Numbered from the stretch's first letter, positions 7,714-18,656 are shown. The stretch: DNA of 64,000 bases from an uncultured Bryobacteraceae bacterium (GCA_938027685.1 CALJAM010000001.1:208393-272392); one strand, 5' to 3'. Notes: a model not told the origin generated them from the sequence alone. A program made the numbers and translations.

Positions 7714-9027
7714 ATGCTGACCGAGGAAGCGCGTCGGGCGATTTCTGAAATCCGGAAAGCCGACATCGTGGTCGGCATCCCCAGTTACAACAATGCGCGC
7801 ACTATCGGACACGTGGTGCGTGCAGCGCAGGCAGGACTGGCGAAGTACTTTCCGCAGCTCTCGGGCGTCATCATCAACTCCGACGGAGGCTCGAAGGATG
7901 GGACGCGCGAAGAAGTGCTGAAGGCTTCGATCGAGGATCCCCGTCTGCTGCTGCTCGCCACGCCTTTGCTGCCGGTGCATCGGCTCTCGCTGCCCTATCA
8001 CGGCATTCCCGGCAAGGGCAGCGCCTTCCGCATGATCTTCGCCATGGCCCGCGAGCTGGGCGCGCGCGCCTGCGCCGTGGTGGACGCCGACCTGCGCTCG
8101 ATCACGCCCGAGTGGATGGACCTGCTGCTGCGCCCCGTCCTCCACGCCGGCTACGATTTCGTCGCGCCGTATTACCACCGGCACAAGTACGACGGAACCA
8201 TCACCAACAGCATCGTCTACCCGCTGACGCGCGCCCTTTACGGGCTGCGCGTGCGTCAGCCCATCGGCGGCGACTTCGGCATTTCCGCCCGTCTGCTCGC
8301 ACGCTATCTGCAACGCGACGACTGGGAGACCGACGTCGCCCGCTACGGCATCGACATCTGGATGACCACGATTGCCATCGCCGAGGGCTACCAGGTCTGC
8401 CAGAGTTTCCTCGGCGCCAAACTTCACGACGCCAAGGATCCGGCGGCGGACCTGAGCGCCATGCTCCAGCAAGTGGTGGGCAGTGTCTTCACGCTCATGC
8501 GCGAGTACGAGCGCGTCTGGCGCGCCGTCAGGGGAAGCCGGCCGGTGGATCTGTTCGGCTTCCGCTTCGACGTGGGCCTGGATCCCATACCGGTGAACCT
8601 CGAGCGGATGCGCCGCGCCCTCCTGACCGGTTACCGCGAATTGCGCGAGATCTGGGCGATGGCGCTCGACGCCGAGACGCTTCGGGACCTGGCCACGCTC
8701 TGCCGCCGCGCTGAAGCCGAACCGCGCGATTGGCGTTTCCCGGACGATCTCTGGGTCCGCACCGTGCTGGAGTTCGCCTGCGCGCATCGCCGCCTGCCGG
8801 TGGAACGGGGTCACCTGTTGCGTTCGCTGACACCGCTTTATCTGGGACGGGTGGCCTCCTTCGTCCTGGAGACCGAGCACATGATTTCGGCGGAGGTGGA
8901 GGAGCGTATCGAACAACTCTGTTTGGCCTTCGAAGCCGCCAAGCCCTACCTTGTGGCGCGCTGGGATTCTGCGGTCGGAACACCCGTTCCGCACGCCCAG
9001 CCGGCGCCTGTGGAGGTGAGGAAATGA
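7714..9027 (+). CDS. Glycosyltransferase of the glucosylglycerate synthase (Ggs) type
   Basis: 437 residues from ATG 7714; an in-frame TTG at 7687 overlapping the previous stop would add nine residues. The N-terminus is a GT-A/GT2-like domain: GIPSYNNA (21-28), DGGSKDGT (57-64), PGKGSA (99-104) and the metal motif VDADL (123-127). GGDFGIS and DIWMTT follow in the acceptor region, then a long alpha-helical tail. GT81 contains both phosphoglycerate- and glycerate-accepting enzymes, and some thermophiles carry both a two-step (GpgS/GpgP) and a one-step (Ggs) route to glucosylglycerate. The adjacent pair here suggests the same arrangement. The stop overlaps the next ATG (ATGA). Confidence 0.75.
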   Translation: MLTEEARRAISEIRKADIVVGIPSYNNARTIGHVVRAAQAGLAKYFPQLSGVIINSDGGSKDGTREEVLKASIEDPRLLLLATPLLPVHRLSLPYHGIPGKGSAFRMIFAMARELGARACAVVDADLRSITPEWMDLLLRPVLHAGYDFVAPYYHRHKYDGTITNSIVYPLTRALYGLRVRQPIGGDFGISARLLARYLQRDDWETDVARYGIDIWMTTIAIAEGYQVCQSFLGAKLHDAKDPAADLSAMLQQVVGSVFTLMREYERVWRAVRGSRPVDLFGFRFDVGLDPIPVNLERMRRALLTGYRELREIWAMALDAETLRDLATLCRRAEAEPRDWRFPDDLWVRTVLEFACAHRRLPVERGHLLRSLTPLYLGRVASFVLETEHMISAEVEERIEQLCLAFEAAKPYLVARWDSAVGTPVPHAQPAPVEVRK

Positions 9028-9719
9028 TCGGGACGTTACGAGAGATTCTCGAGCAATCCTGGCAGCGACTGGCAGGCACAGCCACCACCTACGTGCCGCC
9101 GCTGGTGGCTGCGACCGTCATCGTGCTGGCCGCGTGGCTGATCGCCGCCGCGGTGCGGGGTCTCTTCCTGCGCCTGACCAGAATGGCAAGGCTGGACCGC
9201 TTCGTGGTGGAAAGCGGTCTCTCATCGCTGCTCGGCCGCACGCGTCCGCTCGAGACGGCGCCGCTGGTGGCAGGAGTCATCTATTGGCTGATCCTGCTCA
9301 TCGGTCTGCTGACCGGATTGAGCGCCTTCAACACCGCGCTCACCAACAAGATGGTGGAGGCTGTGGTCTTCCTGCTGCCGAAGCTGTTTGCGGCGGGACT
9401 GATCCTGCTGGCCGGCGTCTGGCTGGGACAGTATCTGGGCCGCAGCGCGCTGATCTGGGCCGTCAACGAGGGCTTGCCGCATCCGCGTCGGCTCGCCGCG
9501 GGCGTGCGTGTCCTTGTCGTCTTCGTTTCGGTGGTGGTGGCGGCCGATCATCTGAACTTCGCGCGAACCGTCTTCCTGGCCGCATTCGTGCTGCTGGTGG
9601 GAGGCCTGGTGCTGGCGGGCAGCATCGCGTTGGGCCTCAGCGCGCACGGCGCCCTGCGGCATCTCCGCGAAACGGCTCGCACTCGCGAGGAAGAGAAATC
9701 GCTATGGGACCATCTCTGA
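9024..9719 (+). CDS. MscS-related conserved-TM-helix membrane protein
   Basis: 231 residues, starting at the ATG in an ATGA overlap and preceded by GGAGGTGAGG. Four to five hydrophobic segments are visible: about 23-50 (ending IAAAVRGLFLR), 76-98, 107-135, 153-170 and 177-205. The repeated helix with a small-residue face resembles the Conserved_TM_helix family found in MscS-like proteins, but the cytoplasmic beta domain of a full MscS channel is absent. Translational coupling to two osmolyte glycosyltransferases suggests a role in osmolyte release or osmotic sensing; this is inference. Its 3' end overlaps the convergent phosphatase gene by 18 bases. Confidence 0.72.
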   Translation: MIGTLREILEQSWQRLAGTATTYVPPLVAATVIVLAAWLIAAAVRGLFLRLTRMARLDRFVVESGLSSLLGRTRPLETAPLVAGVIYWLILLIGLLTGLSAFNTALTNKMVEAVVFLLPKLFAAGLILLAGVWLGQYLGRSALIWAVNEGLPHPRRLAAGVRVLVVFVSVVVAADHLNFARTVFLAAFVLLVGGLVLAGSIALGLSAHGALRHLRETARTREEEKSLWDHL

Positions 9720-10523
9720 GGCGCCGTGCCGCGCGATCGCGTCCAGCACGGCCTCGTTCCAGCCCGCGGGCCCTGGCTGCCTGGTGACGCGCGCACGGGG
9801 CAGCGCCGCCTGCATCCCGCTGGCGGCCGGACCGGCCACGATAACCGGCATATCCATCAGCCTCAGGAAATCCAGATCGTTCCAGGCATCACCCAGCCCC
9901 ACCGTGCGGACTTCGCCGTGCGCCCGTCTGTAAGCGTCCGCGAGAATTCGTACCGCCGCTGCCTTATCGTTGTCGCCCATAACGTGATAGAAACGCCCCC
10001 CGCGAGTCCACCGCAAGCCGCGCTCTTGCAAGGCCTGCAGGAGGGCTTCGACCGCTCCTCCGCCCACGACCTCGAACGGCTCGTCGTATTCGCGCTCCTT
10101 CGCCCGGCGCGCCAGAGCGAGCGGCAGGCCCGTGCGGCGACGAACCTGCCCGAGCGTCATGCGGTGGAACGCCAGCACTCGGGTTCCGGTCTCTGCGGCG
10201 GCCTGCTCCAGTGCCGCCACCAGCTCCCGATACGGACGCCCGAGTTCGAGCACCTCGTAGCCCTCCCGTCGAAGCGCGCGCTCCAGAGGGAAAGGAAAGC
10301 TGCCCTCCGGGACGTAGACCGCGCCGCCGTTCTCGACAACGAAAGGGTGCGTATTGGCGAGGCGGCTGCGCCAGTACTCCATCTCGGCGCGAGTCTTGCT
10401 GCTCACCAGCACGAGCGGGATACGCAGACGCGCCAGGGCCGCCAGTGCCGGCGCCGCCGGACTGAAATCATAGCTTTGGGCGTCGAGCAGCGTGCCGTCG
10501 AGGTCCGAGAACACCACCAGCAC
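9702..10523 (-). CDS. HAD-IIB phosphatase, glucosyl-/mannosyl-3-phosphoglycerate phosphatase type
   Basis: 273 residues from GTG 10523. HAD motif I is FSDLDGTLLD (Asp7, Asp9), motif II falls in VLVSSKTR, and motif IV is GLGDAWNDLDF. The MPGP subfamily features are present: PFVVENGGAVYVP after motif II, and the FYHVMGDNDKAAA segment. It should remove the phosphate from glucosyl- or mannosyl-3-phosphoglycerate to give the compatible solute. It is convergent with, and overlaps, the glycosyltransferase operon and is divergent from a two-component system 90 bases away. The functional link with the two synthases is the main evidence for the pathway. Confidence 0.85.
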   Translation of the reverse strand: MLVVFSDLDGTLLDAQSYDFSPAAPALAALARLRIPLVLVSSKTRAEMEYWRSRLANTHPFVVENGGAVYVPEGSFPFPLERALRREGYEVLELGRPYRELVAALEQAAAETGTRVLAFHRMTLGQVRRRTGLPLALARRAKEREYDEPFEVVGGGAVEALLQALQERGLRWTRGGRFYHVMGDNDKAAAVRILADAYRRAHGEVRTVGLGDAWNDLDFLRLMDMPVIVAGPAASGMQAALPRARVTRQPGPAGWNEAVLDAIARHGASEMVP

Positions 10524-10566
10524 AGCCCCAGCCTAACGCCTGTCGGAGCCCGGCGCCATCCCTCGG

Positions 10567-10582
10567 CGCGGGTAGGCCCGCG
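10567..10582. repeat. GC inverted repeat in the gpgP-like/kinase divergent region
   Basis: CGCGGG and CCCGCG pair across a TAGG loop, about 30 bases before the kinase ATG and 44 bases before the phosphatase GTG. It may be an operator or a 5' mRNA stem. No -10/-35 pair was convincing here. Confidence 0.3.
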
Positions 10583-10612
10583 GGAAAATGGGTGTAGCTC
10601 GGGAGCCAAGGG

Positions 10613-11983
10613 ATGAAAGGCCGCACCGGACCCGTCCTCGCCATCGGCTTCGGAACCCTGCTCGTTTTGATCACGCTCTCCGGCCTCGCCATGTTGCGCA
10701 CGACGCGGCAGATCTATGCGCAGATCGGCTCGCTGTACGACGACTACCAGCGCAGCGCGAGCACGCTGAACGAGCTCCGCACGGAAGTCCACCTTTCCGG
10801 CGTGCTGGTGCGCGACTACCTGCTCGATCCCTCGCACCTGACGGCCGGCATGTACCGCGAACAGTTGCTGGAACTACGCAGCTCGATGAGCAGCGAGCTG
10901 GAGGCGCTGCGCGGCATGCTCGGGCCGGAAGATGCGCCCAAGCTCGAGCGGTTGCGCGAAGAGCTGGATCGTTACTGGGATTCGCTCGATCCGTTGTTCG
11001 ACTGGACGCCCCGCGAGAAGCTGGCCTTCAGCTCGCTCTTTCTGCGGCAGCACGTGCTGCCGCGGCGAAACGCGGTGCTCGCGCTGGCCCGCGAGCTGCG
11101 GCAGCTCAACGAGGCCAACCTGAAGCGGCAGCGGGCCGAGATCGACCGCAAACAGGCCGAACTGCCCAAGCAGTTGGGCCGCATGCTGGCGGTCACGCTG
11201 CTGCTCGGACTGATCGTTTCGGCCGTGAGCATTCGCCGCATCCACGCCCTCGAACATCGCACCGAGCGCGAATGGCGCCGCGCCGAGCAGGCCGAGCAGG
11301 AGCTGCGTCGGCTCTCGCAGGAACTGGTGCGCGCCCAGGAAGAGGAACGTAAAGCCATCTCGCGCGAGCTGCACGACGAGGTGGGACAGATGCTCACCGC
11401 GCTCCGCATGGAAGTCCGCAATCTGGAGCAGTTGCGCGATGCGCCGGCAGAGCAGTTTCACGAACGGGTCGAAGAAGCGCGGCGCTTGTCCGAGACGGCC
11501 CTGCGCGCGGTGCGTGACCTGGCGATGGGCCTGCGCCCCTCGATGCTGGATGATTTGGGACTGGGGCCGGCGGTCGAATGGCAGGCGCGGGAGTTCTCGC
11601 GACGCTTCGGCGTGCCGGTCACCGTCGAGCTGGACGGCGCGCTGGAAAACCTGCCGGAGCGCCATCGCACCTGCGTCTACCGCGTCGTCCAGGAGGCTTT
11701 GACCAACTGCGCGCGGCATGCGCGGGCCCGAAGCATTCGCGTCACCATTCACGGGCGGGAGGAGTCCGTCATCGTGACCGTGCAGGATGACGGCATAGGA
11801 TTCGATCCGGCCGAGGCTGCCGGCCGGGGATTGGGACTGCTGGGTATTCAAGAGCGCGTGCGGGAGCTTGGCGGGCGCGTGGACATCTTTTCGCAGCCGG
11901 GACGCGGCACGCTGCTGACGGCCGAAGTCCCGCTGCGTGCGGCCGGGGTCGGAGATGAACAAGATACGAATCCTGCTGGCTGA
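10613..11983 (+). CDS. Sensor histidine kinase, NarL-partner type (HisKA_3)
   Basis: 456 residues. TM1 (about 8-28) and TM2 (about 190-208) enclose a roughly 160-residue helical extracytoplasmic domain resembling a four-helix-bundle sensor. A short coiled coil (216-247) leads to the HisKA_3 dimerisation domain with phospho-acceptor His254 in SRELHDEVGQ. The HATPase_c domain follows with VVQEALTNCARHA (N box), QDDGIGFD and GRGLGLLGIQER (G boxes). GGGAG lies 8 bases before the ATG. Its 3' end overlaps the response regulator gene by 29 bases. The signal is unknown; placement beside the osmolyte genes makes osmotic stress a reasonable guess. Confidence 0.92.
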   Translation: MKGRTGPVLAIGFGTLLVLITLSGLAMLRTTRQIYAQIGSLYDDYQRSASTLNELRTEVHLSGVLVRDYLLDPSHLTAGMYREQLLELRSSMSSELEALRGMLGPEDAPKLERLREELDRYWDSLDPLFDWTPREKLAFSSLFLRQHVLPRRNAVLALARELRQLNEANLKRQRAEIDRKQAELPKQLGRMLAVTLLLGLIVSAVSIRRIHALEHRTEREWRRAEQAEQELRRLSQELVRAQEEERKAISRELHDEVGQMLTALRMEVRNLEQLRDAPAEQFHERVEEARRLSETALRAVRDLAMGLRPSMLDDLGLGPAVEWQAREFSRRFGVPVTVELDGALENLPERHRTCVYRVVQEALTNCARHARARSIRVTIHGREESVIVTVQDDGIGFDPAEAAGRGLGLLGIQERVRELGGRVDIFSQPGRGTLLTAEVPLRAAGVGDEQDTNPAG

Positions 11984-12605
11984 CGATCACGCAGTCGTGC
12001 GCAAGGGACTGCGCTTCCTGCTCGAGCGCCAGCCCGAAATGGAGGTCGTGGGCGAAGCCTCTGACGGCAGGGAAGCCGTTCGGCTGGCGGCCGAACTCAA
12101 GCCGCATGTGGTCGTCATGGACATCGGCATGCCCCAATTGAACGGCATCGAGGCCGCCGCGCAGATCGTCAAGCAAAACCCCCAGGTCAACGTCATCATG
12201 CTGAGCGTGCACTCGGACGAGTCCTACCTGCTGCGCGCACTCTCGGCCGGCGCGAAGGGCTATCTGCTGAAAGACTCGGCCGAGGAGGACCTGGTGCGCG
12301 CCGTGCAGGTGGCCGCCCAGGGCAAGCCTTTCTTCAGCCCGGTGATCTCCGAGAAGCTGCTCGAAGACTACATGCGCTACCTGCAACAACGCGGCCTGAA
12401 GGATTCCTACGATCTGCTCACCGACCGGGAGAAGGAGGTCCTGCAACTGCTGGCGGAGGGCAAGAGCAACAAGGAGGTGGCCGCGCTGCTCAACCTGAGC
12501 CCCTACACCGTAGAGACGCACCGCACGCACATCATGCAGAAGCTCAACCTGCACAACACGGCCGAGATCGTGCTCTACGCGGTGCGCAAGGGGATCATTC
12601 GCTGA
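11955..12605 (+). CDS. LuxR/NarL-family response regulator
   Basis: 216 residues from ATG 11955 (MNKIRILLADDH); an in-frame start at 11937 would add a non-conserved extension. The receiver domain has the acidic pair Asp10-Asp11, phospho-acceptor Asp56 (VVMDIGMP) and the conserved Lys in GYLLKDS. A C-terminal LuxR helix-turn-helix follows (LTDREKEVLQLLAEGKSNKE, then LNLSPYTVETHRTHIMQKL). It is the cognate partner of the overlapping kinase. Convergent with gltD, with only 3 bases between stops. Confidence 0.95.
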   Translation: MNKIRILLADDHAVVRKGLRFLLERQPEMEVVGEASDGREAVRLAAELKPHVVVMDIGMPQLNGIEAAAQIVKQNPQVNVIMLSVHSDESYLLRALSAGAKGYLLKDSAEEDLVRAVQVAAQGKPFFSPVISEKLLEDYMRYLQQRGLKDSYDLLTDREKEVLQLLAEGKSNKEVAALLNLSPYTVETHRTHIMQKLNLHNTAEIVLYAVRKGIIR

Positions 12606-12608
12606 AAA

Positions 12609-14024
12609 TCACCCGGCGCGCTCGCGCAGCCAACGATCCATGGCGCGCGCGGCCTCCCGGCCCTCGCGGATGGCCCAGACCACCAGCGACTGCCCGCGAC
12701 GCATATCGCCCGCCGCGAAGACCCCTTCTAGGGAGGTCATGTAGCGCCCGTCGGTGCGCACGTTGCCCCGCTCATCGAGCTCCGGTTTCAGTTGCTCGAG
12801 CAGGCCTTCGCGGACGGGACCCGTGAAACCCATAGCGAGCAGGACGAGGTCGGCCTCCAATACGAACTCACTGCCCGCAATGGGAGCAAACGAAGGCGGC
12901 GGCCCCACACGCGTGGCGCGCAGGGCGCGTACGCGTCCGTGCTCGTCGCCGAGCAACTCCAACGTGGCCACGGACCAGAGCCGCTCGCCACCCTCCTCGT
13001 GGGAACTTTCGATGCGCAACTGCCGAGGCCACAGCGGCCAGGGCGTCTCGGGAGCGCGCTCGCGAGGCGGCTCGGGCATGATTTCAAGTTGGACGACCGA
13101 GGCCGCCTGCTGCCGGTGACATGTCCCCAAACAGTCCGCCCCGGTGTCTCCTCCGCCGATGATCACCACGCGCCTGCCTGTGGCGAGAATTTCCTCGCCC
13201 GGGTCGATCCAGTCGCCCGCATTGCGGCGGTTCTGCTGCGTGAGGAATTCCATGGCGAAATGCACGCCCTGCAAGTGGCGCCCGGGCACCTTCAGGTCGC
13301 GCGGCTGCCCAGCGCCGCCTGCCAGAAGGATGGCGTCGAACTCGCGGCGCAAGTCTTCGACTGGGACGTTCTCTCCCACGCAGGCGCGCGTGTGGAAGCG
13401 AACTCCTTCCGCCGCCAGCTGCTCGAGCCGCCTGTCGAGGATGTGCTTTTCGAGCTTGAAATCGGGGATGCCGTAGCGTAGCAGTCCGCCGATCCGATCG
13501 GCCTTCTCGAACACCTCCACTGTGTGGCCTGCGCGATTCAGCTGCTGGGCGGCGGCCAGGCCCGCGGGACCCGATCCCACCACCGCCACCCGCTTGCCCG
13601 TGCGCGCGGTAGGAGGCGTCGGTCGGACCCAACCCTCTCGCCACGCCTTTTCTGCAATGAACTTTTCGATCTGCTTGATGGTGACCGCGGGCTGGTTGAT
13701 AGCGAGCACGCAGGAGGCTTCACAGGGAGCCGGACAGACGCGGCCGGTGATTTCGGGGAAGTTATTGGTCGAGTGCAACAGCCGCACGGCTTCGGGCCAG
13801 CGCCCGCGCCAGGCCATGTCGTTCCAGTCCGGGATGAGATTCTCCAGCGGACAAGCGCTATGGCAGAAAGGCACGCCGCAATCCATGCAGCGCGCGGCTT
13901 GCGGGCGCACGCGTTCCTCGGCAAAGGGCAGCTCGATCTCAAAAAAATCCCGCACCCGCTCCTCTACCGGCCGGCGCTCGGGGACCTCCCGCGCGTACTC
14001 CAGGAAGCCGGTAGGCTTACCCAT
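12609..14024 (-). CDS. gltD: Glutamate synthase, small (beta) subunit
   Basis: 471 residues. This NADPH-dehydrogenase subunit feeds electrons to GltB for making glutamate from glutamine and 2-oxoglutarate. An N-terminal Fer4_20 domain carries the cysteine motif [15 protein letters not shown] (Cys46, 49, 54, 58) and a second set in CPAPCEASC for [4Fe-4S] clusters. Two dinucleotide-binding folds follow: [15 protein letters not shown] (FAD) and [15 protein letters not shown] (NADPH), with the family's terminal [16 protein letters not shown]. The ATG lies 8 bases inside the end of gltB, so the two subunits are translationally coupled. Length is typical. Confidence 0.96.
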   Translation of the reverse strand: MGKPTGFLEYAREVPERRPVEERVRDFFEIELPFAEERVRPQAARCMDCGVPFCHSACPLENLIPDWNDMAWRGRWPEAVRLLHSTNNFPEITGRVCPAPCEASCVLAINQPAVTIKQIEKFIAEKAWREGWVRPTPPTARTGKRVAVVGSGPAGLAAAQQLNRAGHTVEVFEKADRIGGLLRYGIPDFKLEKHILDRRLEQLAAEGVRFHTRACVGENVPVEDLRREFDAILLAGGAGQPRDLKVPGRHLQGVHFAMEFLTQQNRRNAGDWIDPGEEILATGRRVVIIGGGDTGADCLGTCHRQQAASVVQLEIMPEPPRERAPETPWPLWPRQLRIESSHEEGGERLWSVATLELLGDEHGRVRALRATRVGPPPSFAPIAGSEFVLEADLVLLAMGFTGPVREGLLEQLKPELDERGNVRTDGRYMTSLEGVFAAGDMRRGQSLVVWAIREGREAARAMDRWLRERAG

Positions 14025-17000
14025 GCAACACCTCCCGCGTCTCGACTGCCGTCGGTACGAAGATGGGCGGCTGCAAAACCGACCGCTCTCGGCCCAGCAC
14101 GCGGCGATAGTCCTGCGGGAAGACCTTCACAAACAGCGGGAGCACCGAGGCCCAGTTCTCGAGAATCCAGGCGGCGCGCGGACTCCCCGTCAAGCGCAGG
14201 TGACGCTCGATCAGGCTGCGCACCAGCTCGATATCGGCCGGGTCCGCCAGAGGTTCCAGATCCACGTGCGTCCGATTGCACCGGTTGCGCACGAACTCGC
14301 CGGTCTCGTCCACTACGAAGGCTAGGCCGCCCGTCATGCCGGCCGCGAAATTGCGGCCGGTGCGGCCCAGCACGATGACCAGGCCGCGAGTCATGTATTC
14401 GCAGCCGTGATCCCCGGTTCCCTCCACCACCGCGGTCGCGCCCGAGTTGCGAACCGCGAAGCGCTCTCCTGCCACGCCCGAAAAGAAGGCCTCGCCGCCC
14501 GTGGCGCCGTAGAGCGCTACGTTTCCGATGATGATGTTTTCCTCGGGACGGAAGCGCGAGCCCGGCGGCGGCATCACGATCAGGCGTCCTCCCGAGAGGC
14601 CCTTGCCGATGTAGTCATTGGCTTCGCCGGCCAGCGTGAACGTGACCCCCGGAGCGAGGAACGCGCCGAAGCTCTGCCCGGCCGAGCCCCTGAAGTGAAT
14701 CCGAATCGTGTCGTCCGGCAGGCCGCGCGAACCGTAGCGGCGGGCAATCTCGCCGCTCAACATCGCACCCACGGCGCGGTGCACGTTGCGGATCTGCATC
14801 TGCAGTTCTACCGGCTCGCCCCTTTCCAACGCAGGCCGGGCGCGTGTGAGGATCTCGTGATCCAGGGCCTGCTCGAGCCCGTGCTCTTGCGGCCTCAGGA
14901 AACGGCGACCGACACGCGAGGGAACGGGCGGATTGTAGAGGATTGCGGAGAGATCCACCGCACGGGCTTTCCAATGGTCTTCGACGCATCGCAGATCGAG
15001 CCGGTCCACGCGCCCGATCATCTCGTCCACGGTGCGGAAACCCAGCTGGGCCATCAGCTCGCGAACCTGCTCGGCCACGAAGAAGAAATAGCGGATGACG
15101 TGCTCGGGCTGACCCTGGAACCGACGGCGCAGCACTGGGTCCTGCGTAGCGATGCCGACCGGGCACGTATTCAGATGGCACTTGCGCATCATGATGCAGC
15201 CCATGGCCACCAGCGGGGCCGTAGCGAAGCCGAACTCCTCGGCGCCCAGCAGGGCGGCGATCACCACGTCGCGCCCGGTCTGAAGCTTGCCGTCCACCTG
15301 CAAGCGCACGCGGCTGCGCAGGTCGTTGAGCACCAGCACCTGCTGGGTTTCGGCCAGGCCCAGCTCCCAGGGCGTGCCCGAGTGCCGGATGGCGGTCAGA
15401 GGCGAGGCGCCGGTTCCGCCGTCATGGCCGCTGATCAGAATGACATCGGCGTGGGCCTTGGCGACGCCGGCCGCCACGATGCCCACACCCGATTCCGAGA
15501 CCAGCTTCACCGAGATGCGCGCCCGCGGATTGACGTTCTTCAAATCGTAGATCAGTTGGGCCAGATCCTCGATGGAGTAAATGTCGTGATGCGGGGGCGG
15601 CGAGATCAACGGCACGCCGGGAATCGAATGGCGCACGCGCGCGATGATCTCGTCCACCTTGTGGCCGGGAAGCTGGCCGCCCTCGCCCGGCTTGGCGCCC
15701 TGCGCGATCTTGATCTGCAATTCGTCGGCATGCACCAGATAGCTCACAGTCACGCCGAAGCGTCCCGAGGCGACCTGCTTCACCGCGCTGCGTCGCTCGT
15801 CGAAAAACCGGTCTTCGTCTTCGCCGCCTTCGCCCGAGTTCGATTTGGCCCCGATGCGATTCATGGCGATGGCGAGCGTCTCGTGCGCTTCGCGCGATAG
15901 GGCGCCGAAGGACATGGCGCCCGTGACGAAGCGCTTCACGATTTCCGAGGCCGGCTCGATTTCCTCCAGCGGCAGCGGGTGCGGCGCACGTTTGAAATCG
16001 AGCAGACCGCGCAACGTGCACAGGCGACGGCTCTGGTCGTCGACGGCTTCGGCGAATTCGCGGAAGGTCCGGTAGCTGTCCTGTCGAACGGCATGCTGGA
16101 GCTTGCTGATGGTGAAAGGATTCAGCAGGTGATGCTCGCCGCCCGCGCGGTAGCGCAGTGCGCCGCCCAGCTCCAGTTCGGGCTCGTCCTCACGCACCTC
16201 GGCGAAGGCGTGGGCGTGCCGCATGGCCGCCTCGCGCGCCAAGACGTCCAGCCCCGCCCCTTCGATGCGCGAGGGCGTGCCCGTGAAATAACGGTCGATG
16301 AGCTCGCGACTGAGGCCGACGGCTTCGAAGATCTGAGCGCCGCGGTAACTTTGCAGAGTCGAGATCCCCATCTTGGAGAAGACCTTGAGCAATCCTTTGT
16401 TGACCGCCTTGATGTAATTGCGCAGTGCATCTTCGAAGCTCAGCCCCTCCGGCAACCAGCCGCGGCGGTGCAGGTCCTCCAGCGTCTCGATGGCCAGGTA
16501 GGGGTTCACCGCGCTGGCGCCGTAACCGATCAGCAGCGCGAAATGCATGACCTCCCGCGGCTCGCCCGATTCGACAATGAGCGCCACCTGCGTGCGCGTC
16601 TCTTCGCGCACCAGATGATGATGCACCGCGCTCAGCGCCAGCAGGCTGGGGATCGGGGCGTACTCTTCATCGAAGCCGCGGTCCGAGAGGATGAGCAGCG
16701 TGTAACCGTTCCGGATGGCGAGCGAGGCGCGGCGGCAAAGGCCCTCGAGCGCCCTTTCCAGCTCCTGCGCGCCGCCCCGTACGCGGAAGAGAGCAGGCAG
16801 CGTAGTGGCCAGAAAGTCTCCCCAGGAAACGCGCCGCAGCTTTTCCAAATCCCGGTTGGTAAGGATGGGATGATCCAGCTTGAGCGTGTGGCAGTGCTCG
16901 GGCGTCTCCTCGAGAATGTTCCGTTCCGTGCCGATGAAGCTGGTTAGCGACATGACCATTTCCTCCCGAATCGGATCGATGGGAGGATTGGTCACCTGGG

Positions 17001-18585
17001 CAAAGATCTGTTTGAAGTAGTTGAAAAGAAGCTGAGGCCGGTCGGAGAGACAGGCCAACGGCGTGTCCACCCCCATGGAGCCGACCGGCTCCTCGCCGGT
17101 GGCGGCCATCGGCGCCAGGATCATGCGCAACTCTTCGTCGGTGTAGCCAAAGCAGCGCTGACGGCGGCGGATGGAGGGGAAATCGGTGGGATGCCAGCGC
17201 GGCGGCTCCGGGAGCTTGTCCAGCGTGATCTGGTGACGACGCAGCCAGTCCGCGTAAGGCTGGCGCGAGGCCAGGCGATGCTTGATCTCTTCGTCGGGAA
17301 CGATGCGGCCTTCGACCGTATCGACCAGGAACATGCGGCCGGGTTGTAGACGCCCCTTGGCGCGCACGTTCTCGGGCTCGACGGGCAGCACCCCCGTCTC
17401 CGAAGCCAGAATCACCTGGTCGTCGTGCGTCACCAGATAGCGGGCCGGCCGCAGGCCGTTGCGATCCAGGATGCCGCCGATCAGACGTCCGTCGGTGAAA
17501 GCGATCGCCGCCGGCCCGTCCCAGGGCTCCATCAGCGACGCGTGGTACTCATAAAACGCGCGTTTTTCCGCACTCATGGTGGGATCGCCCGCCCACGCCT
17601 CCGGGATCAGCATGGCCATCACGTGCGGCAGGCTGCGACCGGCCAGGTAAAGCAGCTCGACGACGTTGTCCAGAATCGCGGAATCACTGGCGCCCGGCGT
17701 ACAGATGGGGAAAAACTTCTTGATGTCGTCTCCGAACAGGGGCGAAGCCAGCACGGATTGCCGCGCGTGCATCCAGGCCACGTTGCCGCGCAGGGTGTTG
17801 ATCTCGCCGTTATGGCAGATGTAGCGGAAGGGGTGCGCGAGTTGCCAGGTGGGGAAGGTGTTCGTCGAGAAGCGCTGGTGCACCAGGCAGAGCGCGCTGG
17901 TTACTTCAGGATCGGACAGGTCCCTGTAAAAGCGAGCGATCTGGGGGGCCAACAGCAGTCCCTTGTAGACGATGGTGCGCGTGGAAAGCGAGCAGACGTA
18001 AAAGTGCCCTTTCTCGCGCAGATCGCTGGACGCGATCTCCCTTTCGGCCCGCTTTCGCACCACGTAGAGCTTGCGATCCAGGGCCGCCTGGTCCGTCCCG
18101 TTCCGGGGTGCAATGAAGACCTGTTCGATGTAAGGCCGCGAGGCGCGCGCGATGCGTCCAATCGCGGTGTCATCCACCGGGGTGTCGCGCCAGCCCAGCA
18201 CTTGCAAGCCTTCCTCGCGGGCGATCCGCTCCAGAATGCCTTCGGCCAACAGCCGCTCGTGACGCTCCACAGGCAGGAAGACCATGCCCACGCCGTATTG
18301 GCCCGCGGGCGGCAGCGCGAAACCCAGCCGATCGCACTCCCGGGCGAAAAACGCGTGTGGGATCTGAATGAGCAACCCGGCCCCGTCGCCGGTCTCCGGA
18401 TCGCAGCCGGCCGCGCCCCGGTGCGTGAGATTGATCAGGATCTGGATGCCCTGCTCGATGATCCGGTGCGAGGGGCGACCTTTGACGTCGACCACGAAAC
18501 CGATGCCGCAGGAATCGCGCTCCGCTGCGGGGTCATAGAGCCCCTGCGGGTGAGGCAGGTGAATAAAGTCGTGTTCCTCGTCCAT
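14017..18585 (-). CDS. gltB: Glutamate synthase, large (alpha) subunit
   Basis: 1522 residues, full family length. Class II glutaminase domain with the nucleophile Cys26 in ERDSCGIGF (a 25-residue propeptide is presumably removed). The central domain is followed by the FMN-binding synthase domain ([39 protein letters not shown]) and the [3Fe-4S] cysteine motif [19 protein letters not shown]. The C-terminal GXGXG beta-helix domain contains GLSGGRLIV and [26 protein letters not shown] precedes the ATG. A promoter with TTGACT/TATGCT boxes (18614-18642) gives a leader of about 20 bases. Divergent from a LysR gene, an arrangement like gltAB-gltC of Bacillus. Confidence 0.97.
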   Translation of the reverse strand: MDEEHDFIHLPHPQGLYDPAAERDSCGIGFVVDVKGRPSHRIIEQGIQILINLTHRGAAGCDPETGDGAGLLIQIPHAFFARECDRLGFALPPAGQYGVGMVFLPVERHERLLAEGILERIAREEGLQVLGWRDTPVDDTAIGRIARASRPYIEQVFIAPRNGTDQAALDRKLYVVRKRAEREIASSDLREKGHFYVCSLSTRTIVYKGLLLAPQIARFYRDLSDPEVTSALCLVHQRFSTNTFPTWQLAHPFRYICHNGEINTLRGNVAWMHARQSVLASPLFGDDIKKFFPICTPGASDSAILDNVVELLYLAGRSLPHVMAMLIPEAWAGDPTMSAEKRAFYEYHASLMEPWDGPAAIAFTDGRLIGGILDRNGLRPARYLVTHDDQVILASETGVLPVEPENVRAKGRLQPGRMFLVDTVEGRIVPDEEIKHRLASRQPYADWLRRHQITLDKLPEPPRWHPTDFPSIRRRQRCFGYTDEELRMILAPMAATGEEPVGSMGVDTPLACLSDRPQLLFNYFKQIFAQVTNPPIDPIREEMVMSLTSFIGTERNILEETPEHCHTLKLDHPILTNRDLEKLRRVSWGDFLATTLPALFRVRGGAQELERALEGLCRRASLAIRNGYTLLILSDRGFDEEYAPIPSLLALSAVHHHLVREETRTQVALIVESGEPREVMHFALLIGYGASAVNPYLAIETLEDLHRRGWLPEGLSFEDALRNYIKAVNKGLLKVFSKMGISTLQSYRGAQIFEAVGLSRELIDRYFTGTPSRIEGAGLDVLAREAAMRHAHAFAEVREDEPELELGGALRYRAGGEHHLLNPFTISKLQHAVRQDSYRTFREFAEAVDDQSRRLCTLRGLLDFKRAPHPLPLEEIEPASEIVKRFVTGAMSFGALSREAHETLAIAMNRIGAKSNSGEGGEDEDRFFDERRSAVKQVASGRFGVTVSYLVHADELQIKIAQGAKPGEGGQLPGHKVDEIIARVRHSIPGVPLISPPPHHDIYSIEDLAQLIYDLKNVNPRARISVKLVSESGVGIVAAGVAKAHADVILISGHDGGTGASPLTAIRHSGTPWELGLAETQQVLVLNDLRSRVRLQVDGKLQTGRDVVIAALLGAEEFGFATAPLVAMGCIMMRKCHLNTCPVGIATQDPVLRRRFQGQPEHVIRYFFFVAEQVRELMAQLGFRTVDEMIGRVDRLDLRCVEDHWKARAVDLSAILYNPPVPSRVGRRFLRPQEHGLEQALDHEILTRARPALERGEPVELQMQIRNVHRAVGAMLSGEIARRYGSRGLPDDTIRIHFRGSAGQSFGAFLAPGVTFTLAGEANDYIGKGLSGGRLIVMPPPGSRFRPEENIIIGNVALYGATGGEAFFSGVAGERFAVRNSGATAVVEGTGDHGCEYMTRGLVIVLGRTGRNFAAGMTGGLAFVVDETGEFVRNRCNRTHVDLEPLADPADIELVRSLIERHLRLTGSPRAAWILENWASVLPLFVKVFPQDYRRVLGRERSVLQPPIFVPTAVETREVLHG

Positions 18586-18613
18586 CCCTTACACCTGGAG
18601 TGGATTACTCCGA

Positions 18614-18642
18614 AGCATAGCATGGCAAGTAAAATTAGTCAA
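18614..18642 (-). promoter_or_regulatory. Sigma70-type promoter of gltBD
   Basis: On the minus strand, -35 TTGACT (18642-18637) and -10 TATGCT (18619-18614) are separated by exactly 17 bases. Transcription should begin near 18607, upstream of the gltB ribosome site. The -35 hexamer lies in the inverted repeat GTCAAC/GTTGAC (18638-18643 and 18656-18661), which links the two divergent promoters. Confidence 0.7.
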
Positions 18643-18656
18643 CAAGATTTAGATGG

